Below, piece by piece: positions 45,137 to 56,966 of a DNA stretch of 64,000 nt. Position numbers and translations under genes: made by a program. A model generated the notes under the pieces. It did no database searches, was not told the origin of the DNA, and saw only the letters and a list, made by a program, of their open reading frames with translations. Numbering within the stretch: the stretch's first letter is position 1; each line of letters starts with the position of its first letter. Origin of the DNA: Vitis vinifera (Eukaryota > Streptophyta > Magnoliopsida > Vitales > Vitaceae); the NCBI RefSeq assembly GCF_030704535.1, contig NC_081808.1, positions 19,466,501 through 19,530,500 on the forward strand, written 5' to 3'.

Positions 45137-46955
45137 ATGAGGAAACTCTGTCCAAATTTTGATCGAGATGATGGCTTGGAGACCGTCCTTGAGGTCCCAA
45201 TCCCAGAAGAAATGTTCAATAGCATGGGCAGCAACCTTGCTCTTCGCTGTCACAACATGCTCACCTGGATGAAGGCTCAAACTGCAGAGAAATGGTCGTC
45301 GCCCATCATCGCCGGACGTTTTAATGAGTTATCCTTTCTTCTCTACATTGTTGGATCCCCTCTTATTCCTCTTCAGGTCAGATTGGACAACTCCGTCCAC
45401 CGTCCCATCAGAGATAGTTCCATTGTAAGAACTAAGAACCTTCCCTTTCAGATTCATCTCCATACTTGTTTTGTCATATCGTACGTCATGATTCATGAGT
45501 TTGCCATTGACCCACCTGGAGACACGCCGCTGGAACTCCTGCATGGTTGATCTCTTCAATGTCATGCATATTTTGAGGCATGTAATTCGGGTCTTGGTGC
45601 AAGTATGATCAGCAGCTTATTTTGGAACCATAATATTGAATCTTGCAATTTAATTAATCATCTCAAGTCATTGTCCTCCATTTTTTAGAACCATTTGAGG
45701 AATATTGTTCCTTCTTTCCAGGAAGCTTCCACAGCCAAGTATATTGTACAACAGTATATAGCAGCAACAGGAGGGCAACCAGCGCTGAGCTCAGTGAACA
45801 GCATGTGTGCAATCGGACAGGTGAGGATCAGTGCATCAGAGTTTTACCAAAGCGACCTACACGTGAAGGTGGGTACTACTGAAGAGATCGGAGGATTTGT
45901 GCTTTGGCAAAAGAATCCGGATATGTGGTGGTTAGAGCTCGTTGTGTCAGGTTGCAAGGTGATATCTGGTAGCAATGGCAAGCTTTCATGGAGGCAGTGC
46001 TCAAACCAGCAATCACCCATCTCCAAGGGTGCCCCCAGACCCTTGCGTCGTTTTCTACAGGTATGTTATTACAATTTGCTTCACTTTTCCTATCTTCCCA
46101 GTGGGTTCTATCTAATATATTTGGGAAAATAAATACTTTATATTACGTTTGAAAGCCTTTTCGACAAGAGTTTTTAAAATATAATTTGAAAATTGTTTTT
46201 TTGGAATTTGAAATATTTTTAATATTTTTTTGTGCATTTAAAAATATGTTTTCAAAATATTTTTTATTTGTATTATTTTATTTTTAATTATTATCTAAAT
46301 GTATATAATTATTTTTAAAAGTGAAAACAATTTAATATTACTTTAGGTCTTATTTGATAATTATATTTTAAAAGAATTTTCTTTTTTTGAAACAAAATAT
46401 AACTTCGTTTGACAAAAAAAAACAAAAAAAGAAAATAAAGTGTTTTTATTGAATTTTTTAATTGTTATTTTGTTATTCTCATCTATTTTTTTAGGATTGT
46501 TTTAAAAAAAATTATATAAATATAAAGAATAATTAAAAATATTATTAAACAGATTTAGAATTGTTTTTACAAATGCTTCCTAAATAGAAATTTATTTTTT
46601 ATTTTAAGAACAATTTTTTTTTATTATCCAATATAAATTTTTGTTTTATAAAAGAAAAAAACTATCTTAAAAATTAGTTACCAAATAAATTGAGATGTTA
46701 TTTATTTTTATTTATTGATTTAATTTTAAACAAAACTTAAAACCAAATCATGATTAATAATATTAAATATTAAATTATTTTTTTAACATTTTATTTATAT
46801 TAAGTACTAAGAAGTAAAAAAAACCAATAGATTATTTTTGTCTTCCAAAAAAAAAAAATCGGTTTTTCTATTTATTCAAAAAATATTAAAAAATAGTAAT
46901 AAGTTAACAAAAAAATAAAATAATAATTAAAATTTAAAACAAGTCATTTTCAACA

Positions 46956-46988
<33 letters not shown>

Positions 46989-47815
46989 ACATCTTACATT
47001 GCTCTTGAAAGATAGTTGCCGAAATGTACTTAATATTTTTCTTATCGTCCAAAAAAACCTATATATCAAATATAATATTTTTTATAAAATAAAAAATATA
47101 TATTATCTAATGAGTGACGTGGATTAACGAGATTCCCACTACCTTCTCTACTATCGAACGAAACCACAGTTAAGAGAACCGGTTTGGCAGATCAACGTTA
47201 AAAAAACCCTGTTAAGCTCGACTCAGGTACTAGGAAAAGGAGTATGTTATACATTTTAACAACCTCCAAATTTCAAGAAAGGACCCGCAGTGGATCAACT
47301 TTTTATGCAATTTTCTCTAGTGTTCAATCGAATTTTGTGGTTGTGGGCAGGGGTTGGATCCGAGGTCCACAGCCAACCTATTTATTGACGCGGTCTGCAT
47401 CGGGGAGAAAATAATAAACAACGAGGACTGTTTCATACTGAAGCTGGAGACGAGCAGGGCAGTACGGGAGGCACAAAGCAGCCCAAAGTTTGAAATCATC
47501 CACCACACAATCTGGGGGTATTTCAGCCAGAGGTCGGGCCTCCTCATGCAGTTTGAGGACTCGAGGCTGCTGAGGATGAACACGGAGGGGGACGACGGCG
47601 TGTTCTGGGAGACAAGCTCGGAATCAGTGATAGAGGACTACAGATACGTGGATGGAGTGAACATAGCCCACAGTGGTAAGACAGTGGTGACGGTGTTCAG
47701 ATATGGATCACATTCCGCCAGTCACAAGAGGGAGATGGAAGAAACGTGGAGGATTGAAGAGGTGGATTTCAATATATGGGGTTTGTCCAATGATTTTTTT
47801 CTGCCTCCCCCCTGA
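45137..47815 (+). CDS. DUF620 family protein of unknown function
   Basis: Exons 45137-45424, 45722-46060 and 47351-47815 join in phase 0 into 363 residues. The start MRKLCPNFDRDDGLETVLEV is a hallmark of this plant-specific family, followed by PIPEEMF, a disordered Ser/Pro region, AKYIVQQYIAATGG, GGFVLWQKNPDMWWLELV, RPLRRFLQ at the exon 2 end, GLDPRSTANLF at the exon 3 start, HHTIWGYFSQRSGLL, and EEVDFNIWGLSNDFFLPP at the C-terminus. Members are probably soluble; no catalytic motif is known to me. The middle of exon 1 (about residues 45-85) is less conserved than the ends. Intron 2 (1.29 kb) is AT-rich with an A run at 46961-46986. Confidence 0.92.
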
Positions 47816-49163
47816 CCTGACCTGCATGCGGAAGGAACAAAGCCATAGCTAGTTGAGACTCGAGATGAGAACATATATCACACACCATAGATTTTTAATA
47901 TAATTTAACGAGCCACCAGCCACCTTTATATGATACATTGTGTGAGTATAAAGAAACCGTGTATATACAAGCAGATTTCCAAGTTTTTTCAATTCTTTGT
48001 TGACCGTTGCCCATCGAATCAATATCTAATCGAATCACCTCGGGTTTTGCGTGGGGTGTCGGTGGAAATCTAATTCTACTTTTAAGGCATTGTCGGCAGC
48101 TTCATTCAGAGGTATATTACAGTCTTACATGAGTCGGTGCCCCTCATGCTATACGTATAAATTTCTGATTTTGGTTTTATTATAAAATAAAATAAAATTA
48201 AAATTAGTTAGGAAGGTATATATCTTAAATTATTTAAATTTTATATACGAAATAATTAAAATTAAATGGCATTTTTTTAATTAAATAATAATAAAATTAT
48301 TTTAATTTTTTATATTCAATCAAAAAATAAACCCGACAATACACTTATGAATTTAATGGGATAGGTAATTTAAACGTGCAATTTGAAACATGGCTGGCCC
48401 TATAAATGTACTCACCTACCCCACTTACTCATAGTGCCATGACATGTGGCTAGTAATACATATAGAAGAAAGAAAACCCATCAAAGATAAAAAGCTAACA
48501 AATATTCTTTTACCATTCCTGAACATGCGGGAAAATATGACGTTAAGAGGAGTATCAGAGTATGTAAAGTCAAACTGTCCGATTGAAATTAAAGTGAGGG
48601 TATTTTTGTTCAACGGATTAACGGTATTTAATCATAATTTTGAGACAAATGAACCCATAACTAAACAGGTAGCCGAGATTAGTACTAAAATTAAAATTTA
48701 AAGAAAAGGGAGGCACACTTGGTGTATGCGTGGAAGGTGACGTAGCCGCTAGTCATGTCCACCAGCTACAGAAGCTTCTTCGTCATCACAGCGGTAGATC
48801 TCAAAATCAACCGCCAAAGCGAAATAAAACGACGTCGCTTTGGGACGATTGACTTCTCATTTCTCCTAAGATTCCCTTGACTAAATGGTATAATAGTATA
48901 GCAAATTGACGGTGAGAGATTAATAAATAAAGTAATGTACAGGGATCGTGGAATGAAGACTATTTAGTACGGTGGATCGCAAACTATAGAATTGTTTTCC
49001 AACTTCGGGAAACTGGTAAATCCAAATGCTGTCCCTCTCTTATTTTCCTTCCAAATCTGGGGTTCTCTCATTCTTGTGAGAGAGAAGCTTGGGATTCAGT
49101 GTTTGATCAAACTGAAATTCGAATCCGAATCGGGAAAATCTGTGTGATCGAGGCGACGTAGCA
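47816..49163. other. Intergenic between DUF620 and DUF1195, with promoter
   Basis: 47816-48100 is likely DUF620 3' UTR. 48170-48370 is AT-rich. 48440-48700 has an open frame I do not recognise and do not call. 48720-49163 is the probable DUF1195 promoter and leader and contains AAAACGACGTCGCTTT (48827-48842), one base from the palindrome AAACGACGTCGTTT. Confidence 0.45.
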
Positions 49164-52100
49164 ATGAAGGATGATGATTCTCTTCCGACAACCGCGCCGA
49201 CCACAAATGCGAAGAAAGATAGCTCAGATGCGAGTGTTTTTGGGAGGGGTCGGTACAAGTTCTGGGCGTTGGCAGCGATTCTGCTCCTCGCTTTCTGGTC
49301 TATGTTCACGGGCACCGTTACTCTCCGGTGGTCCGCCGGCAACCTCAACCATATTTCCGACGACCTCGACTCCCACATCCACGACGATCTCGATGTTCTG
49401 GTCTGTTTCTTTCGCTTTCTTTCTGTTTGTACACCTGAGTTTTGGCATTGGATCTTGGTGCAAATGTGAGGGACAGTGAGGGGTTTTGTGATCGGTGGAT
49501 TTTTGTGGAAACAGGAAATGGAGGAGAGGGAGAAGGTGGTGAAGCACATGTGGGATGTGTACACCAACAGCCGGCGGAGCAGATTGCCGAGATTCTGGCA
49601 GGAGGCATTCGAGGCTGCATACGAGGACTTGACAAATGACGACCCTGGTGTTCGAGAGGATGCCATATCCGAGATCGTTAGGATGTCTGTGAGGAACATC
49701 GATCTCGATCCGCCTCTTATCCAATCAACGGTTCGTACTCCTTCTATGTCTACTTCCTGAAAGATATAGTCTCAAAAAATGCTAGAAAGGTGAAAGATTG
49801 TGAATGTTGCATTAGGGTCTTCTTTCTTTTTCTCTCAATTTTTTTTTGGGAACCTAACAGAGGATTGGAGCTTTGAATTTCGAAATTGCGCTCTTTTTTC
49901 ATGTTTCTTCCACGTTGATGTTTGATGTTTGATGTTTGTGCCGTGCTGTATATGTATATACGTGATTACGTGTATATAAAGCAAGAGAATATTACAAACA
50001 AGAGGGCAAAATATCAAGTCAAAGGACACGGGAAATATAAACAGATGCCTAAAAGCGCTTCCAATAAAAAATTAAATAAAGGGACCACAAAAAACAGCAC
50101 CCTTCACTGTGAATCTAATCGACAACAAACTCTGCATGGAGGACCCGAACTTAAAAACAACGTGAACCAAGCCCATATATTACAAAGGAAAGAGTCTTTT
50201 AGTCGTTGAATAGAATGCTTCCCATTTTAAAAAAATCTACTGTTTCTTTCCTCTTATAGGGCCTAAGATAAGCTTAGGGGAGCAATCTACCATATCTTTT
50301 TAAGTTTTTTTTTTCCCACAAAAGAACCATGCCATCCTAATCTCTCAGAAGCACCCAAAACATGCCAAAAGGGAAAACAATAGATTTCATTATATCTTTG
50401 TTTTGACACAATGGATAAGAATGTGCTCGGTGAACTCTTCCTCCAACTGACAAAGGAAATATTTGTTTTCCAAAGACCACCCTCTACTCTTTAAATAATC
50501 CAAAGTTAAAACCTTTGCCCAAGTAGCCTCTGAAGCAAAAAAGCCCAACTTTGGTGGCACCCAAGAGTTCCGAATCACATTTTCCGGAAACAACACTGAG
50601 TTTCTTGACTCTAAAACCGAGCAAAGGGCTTTAACAGTTATCTTCCCATTTTTTGACCCCGTCCAAATCACTTTATCTTCCTCTTCCCTGCACATACTTC
50701 TCTTTTGCAAACTCAAAAGAAAGCACTCTACCATGTCCATCTCCCAATCATTTAGGAGCCTAGAGAAATGAGGGGCCCAACACGCTTCCCATTTATTATT
50801 TGTATCATAAATCACAAAATACCTATTAGCTGAATTTGAACTGGTTCCTAGTTTCTTTTAACTGACATGATGATTATGAAATCTATAGTAGAAGTATGAT
50901 GATTTGGTTTAAAAATGAAAAATAACTAATGAGTATATTGTCCAATTGGGGGAGTTGAATGGGAAGTGTTTTTGGCCTCACATAGTAGCATCCTTATGGG
51001 GAAAGAGAAGCTCTGTAACTGGACCTCAGTGACAACTTCCAAATTATAAATTTACAGCGACCTGTCTTACATTACTGTGGAAGCAGCCAAAAATCAAAAG
51101 TGCTCATGATATTTTTTGATAAACAAATAGAATGAATATGAGGTTACAAATGCCTAAAAAGAAAAGAGGGTCACACCCAAATACGCTAGAAGTACACTGA
51201 CCAAAGGCAAATCAAAACAGCCCTAAAGAAACTACAAAAAACTGAACCCCTCACTTTCAATGATATTGAAATCTTCTGGTTTTGGAATTGGAATCATTAG
51301 GTTAAGGGGTTTCTGCCTGCAAAAGAAATCAAAACTTGATTTACTTATTTATGTTTTAACAAGAATTCTAGTAGGATCATTATTTCTATTTTACATAATG
51401 TGATTTGTAGCTAATTTCATCTTTTCCTGAAACTGTTCTTAGGTTTAGGTACTATTTACCTTGATTAAAAGTTATAATATTATTTTCTTTGACATTAATT
51501 TATTCTGCTCATGTCATGTTCAATATCCTATAGATTTCCTAGTCCATTTGAATGCCTTTATACTAGATTTCCCCTGTTAATTATTATTGTTTGTTTCTTC
51601 TTGGGCTCTTTCTATGTCACTTATTGGAAAATCAGAATCTTTATCCTGTTTACATGAGAATTTTAATAAGGTTTTTGAAAGTTCTTTTTTTTTTATTTTA
51701 TCCGTAAATGAAAATAGTATTGAAAAGTTCCAAAAAGGATGCACCAAAGTACACATGATATATACAATGACTGCCAAAAAGCACCAAAAAAGGAAGAGAA
51801 AACAAAAAACTACTCTTTCCCTCAAATCGATGCCAACCAATCAATGAAATTAACCATGGACATTGATCTTTTACCTATAAACGGTTTGGTCTAGGTTAAC
51901 AAGTTACACAAAAACAAGAATTTCAGCCTTTGGACAAAGAGCTCCACATTCTCAAAACATCTTTTATTTCTCTCTTTCCAAAATGTCTAGAAAAAGCATA
52001 AAGGTGCTGCCCTCCAAACTTTTTTAGAAAGTTCTTAATTTAGCTATGTTGTTTAAGATGAACCCAATGTTTCAATTTTTATTTTGTTACAAAAAGCATT

Positions 52101-55100
52101 TGCCAATGGTGATTTTTTTTACATTTCAAGTTGTCATAGAAATAGTATCTACTAAGATAATTTTACATTTGAATTTTATTTTATTTTATTTTTATAGACA
52201 ACAAGAACATGCATTAAAAAGCGCTAAAAAGGAGGGGGGGCGCTCTACGTATGTAGGCTATATACACAGAAAAAAGCCAAATCATACCTTATACAAAGAT
52301 GGTCTACACTAACAAACAAAACAAAGCTAACCACAAAAAAGAGTATCAAGGAAATTCAATATAGAGGGGAAATCCAACTCCAAAGAGTCCCTGGACCACT
52401 CAAAAAGTGTCTGACTAAAGAAATCCTTTAAACTTTGGTTGAAAAACTCTTCATCTTTGAAAGTCCTTCGATTGCGCTCTTCCCAAATACACCAAAATAA
52501 GCAAATGAGGGCCAAACGGCAAACTGCTTTATTCTTCTTTTGAAGCCCCTTAACCTTCCATTGTAGGAGGGGATTTCTCACTGAATTTGGAAATACCCAA
52601 GCCACTCCAAAAATGGCTAACATAAAGGTTCATAGCTCTCTTATCTTGGCACAACGAATCAAAATGTGATCGGTTGATTCTTCACTATCTTTACAAAGAT
52701 TACATTTATTGACCATTTGTCATCCTCTCTTCATTAAAGTATCTACAGTTAAGATATTCTCTGAAAACAACTTTCTAAGCAAAAAAGCAAGTTCTTAGAG
52801 GAGCATGGGATCCCCAAACTTCCTTGCTAGGAAAAACTACATTGTTCTCCATCCTTATAGAACAATAATAAGACTTGACAAGAAAGGTTCCCCTTCTATC
52901 TTCTTTCCAATATAAAGTGTCCTCACCTTTTTGCACTTTTAACAGACATAGAAAACCCAAAAAGTGGGTCACCTCCTCTACCTTCCAATCTTGGAAAGGT
53001 CTTCTAAAAAGAACCTCCCAACACTCCTCTTCATCCCCATTTCTTTTCCATAATTCCGCATTGTAGCATTTTTATGAGAAGCTATTCTAAAAAACGTAGG
53101 GTAAACATCTTTTAGCTTGAAATCCTCCACCCAAATGTCCCACCAAAAACTTGTATGTATACCATTTCCTACACAGATAGAAGTTCTGACATTGAACTCT
53201 TCCCACCCTTTTCTAATGTCCTTCCAAAGGCTCATCCCAAAGGAGTCTCTCCACACTCTAGTAGTCCAACCCCCTTCCAACTCCCCAAATTTTCCATAGA
53301 GGATCTTCCTCCACAAGCTCTCATGCTCAATAGAGAACCTCCAAAGCCATTTGCCTAACAAAGCTTGATTGAGACTATTCAGTCTTCTTAGCCCCAAACC
53401 TTTACAATTTTTAGCCTTACACACATCTGACCATTTTACCAAGTGGATCTTTCTCCTATCTCCCAAATCTCCCCACAAAAAGTTTGTTTGATTTCTCTCT
53501 AATCTAATTTTCACTTTTCTAGGAATTATAAAGAGAGACATAAAATAGATAGGGAGATTTGAAAGAGTGTTCTTTAAAAGACATAATCTAGTCTAATTTT
53601 ACATTTGAATATGTTGATGAGTCTTAACTAACTATGAATTACACCTATAGAACATGTGAGTAAGTATTTTTACATGTTTGAGATGGTTCTCAAAGCTGGG
53701 TTATCACCTCTCCTATTTTTTCTTATTTTTCGCTTTCAATATTTTCAACAAATAATCAAAACCTCATGCAAGAATGTATGCACTAACACTCTCCCAACAA
53801 TTTAAGCAATGTAATTCACATGCAAATGAATTAACAATCTCTAATCAAGATTTATATAAACATTCAACAACACCAATCGCATATCCAAATACCTATTAAT
53901 TTCATAGCCAAAAAGAGATTATATCAAAACTCTCTTAAGCTTAAATGATCAAATTCAATCCATATTCTAAACCAATAAGCTCATTCCAATAGTGTAAATT
54001 TCACTAGCAAAGGTTGGCAAATAGAAATAACCAAAAGAAGAAATAAAGTGAAAGAGACAATGATATTGGGATTTAACATGGAAGATCTCTGAGTAGAAGA
54101 ATTTACCAATCAAAAAGAATTTTATCTAGCTCAAGTCCACCAATCCACTCATTGAGTTACTTGACTAGCTCCTTCCAACTTTAGCTATACACCTTTTTCT
54201 TTGGGAATACACTTGGAGTTGACACCAAGCTCAATCTGAGCCACTTCTTGAAGTCCAATCAAGAAGAAAATGAGTTTTATCCCAATACAAAGGCAACAAT
54301 GAGAGATGGGATGGATGAACCAAATGAATCATTCCATATTTTATGAGAAAATCCAATGAAAGACTGTTTTATAGCTCAAAAACAAGATGCATTTTCTTGG
54401 GAAACAAACATTCACAATTTAGAAAAAAAAAAAGGGAGCACAATAGGAGGGTGTATGACAGCTACTATGCTTCCCTTAAACCCTTGAAAGGAAATTCAGG
54501 TTTAAATAGTGAGGGTTGAGTTTGATCAAATGGCCGAGATTCAACCAGAAAGTTTTAAAAAAGGTTTTTATGTAGACCGATCAAATTTTGATTTGGACAG
54601 ATGGATATGTACATTACACTGCCCTCTTATATGAAGATGGATGAATCATTATTAACGATGGATCAATCACGAAATAGAATGCAAAAAGACTGAGCCAAAA
54701 AGATTGCCACCGATTAACTTTCTCTGATCTTCTATTGCAAAAATTAAGACAATTATGATTTGAAGACATGGTTGATTCATTTATGTCCATCCACAACCTC
54801 AAACTGCTTACCTTTGCCTTTACACACTTTCAAACTACCTTGATATTCAATAGGCAAGTAGTCCAAGGGAGGATTTTGAAAGCTGGGAGTAAAATAGGAA
54901 TTTTGACCTGGAACTGCCAATCTACCTAAAGCATTCATAGATGCTTTCTCAAGTTACTAGTGTAAGTTTTAATCATTATTTTTAAAATTTGTTTCACCTA
55001 CATCCTTGTTTATTTTTAATTTTATAAGACTATTCATGGTTTGGATTAATTCCCCTTTCCCCATGTTTGCTTCAATTTGTAAGTTTTGTCTACTGTTCTA

Positions 55101-56904
55101 TTTTTCTCATTTGTAATGAAATTTTGGCTATTTCTAAATTTCTGTTATTTATAAACATATTAATGTATTATTATGTTGTTTTTTCCTTTTGTTTTTTGGT
55201 CTGTAGAATTGATCTATTTCCTAATTCTGTTTTTTTTTTTTTGATAAGTCTATTACCTAATTCTGTTTTGATGTCCTGGGATCCTACTTAGAGTTGTGGA
55301 GGTAATAACTATCAAAAAAAAAAAAGAAGAAGAAGAAGAAGAGTTGTGGTAGTAACAACCTTACATATGTGAAGGGTGGGAAAATCTAGATGTATCATTT
55401 GAGTATTTGGCTTGTTCTAGGTTTTCATATCCATGTCTGTAGTTGTCTAAAACTGATGATGCATTTGATATATGCATAAAACACACATGACATATACAAA
55501 GAAATGCCAAAAGGCAAAAAGAAGAGAAACAAAAACAACATCCTCTCCCTAGCGAGAACCAAACCAATCTACAAAATCTACTGTAGACATTGACATCCCA
55601 TCTATGAACCTCTTAAACCACATCAAGGGAGTACAAAGAGACTGAGATTTGAGGTTAGCTCTACACTTTCAAATGATCTCTGATATCACTCCTTCCAATT
55701 AGTCCAAATAATAATAATAATAATAATACAGAAAGGAGCAGCCTTCCAAGCCTTCTTTTGCTTTTTTCCCCACAAAAATTTCATGCCAATCTAAAAGAGC
55801 CTCATGAACTGATGAAGGCAGCACTCAGATTTTATGATGAAGCTGCACATAAATTTATAAACTCTTGCATTTCATGTGTGTGTGTGTAATATATATGTGT
55901 GTGTGTGTGTGTATTATATTGAAATTGGTAGTATATAGTTGCCTCTTTTATCCTTAGTATCTCTCCTGAGATTGGTTATATATTGTTCTTTACTTTGATT
56001 TGCAATGAGTGTATGTTTCATATATGCATAATATATACATACATTTTTTAATCTATATCCCAATGTTTAGAAAACCTTATGATTCCAATAAAGAGCCCAC
56101 GATAAGAATAGAAGGAATAATATAATTTAGGAATTGACAATGATGTTTTTCTATTTGGGTCTGATCGATGTTATATTTCACAGGACTAGGATAGGGGTTT
56201 GTAGTATTTGAACAGGACTTGGTTTCTTTATATCCATTGTTTCCATTGGCCAAACAAAAGATATGGGTTGAGGAATCAGGTTGCTGATTCATTTGTCATT
56301 TCTTTGATGTTAAGTGAATCCATTCTGCCAAAGGAACTGAGGACTGGTTTTTGATAGAAAGGACCAAGTCACTGAAATATCACTTAGGTCAATACATTCT
56401 TGTCATACATGAATGCTGTATTCAGTCCTCTCACAGAGTAGCATCTGGGGCAGCTATTATCTTGAGTTAGGTTCTTATGGGTGCTATTTCTGCTTGATTG
56501 TATTCTTTCTGTTGACATGCTACATATGTCTTGGCAAGGAATACTAATCTTCAGGATACCTTTCTGATTTGGGTCTCGGGTGTCACCAGTATCATTGTAA
56601 GCTTGAATGTGGTAAGCTGATTTCAACTAAAGCTACCCATGGCTGTCTTGGTCGATGCCATCCTGCCTAGGAATAAGAGTTTCTCAGCTGTGGGGGTATT
56701 GGAGATTTCCAATCTTCTTCACTTCAGGGAGAGGCTAGTCTCAGAAGCCATTTTTTAAGTTATTGTCTACATTTTCTCCATGTCTGATTTATTTTTTAGT
56801 GGATTTTTATATTCTTGGTTTAGATATGCCTGCAAAATCTGTCCTGTTCATGACTGGAAATCTCCATTTCAAGCCTCAACTTTTTCTTTCTTTTGCTCAT
56901 TCTT

Positions 56905-56966
<62 letters not shown>

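Noticed and set aside
49040-49724. Minus-strand frames of 166-219 codons over DUF1195 exons 1 and 2
   Set aside because: Antisense shadows of the DUF1195 coding exons.
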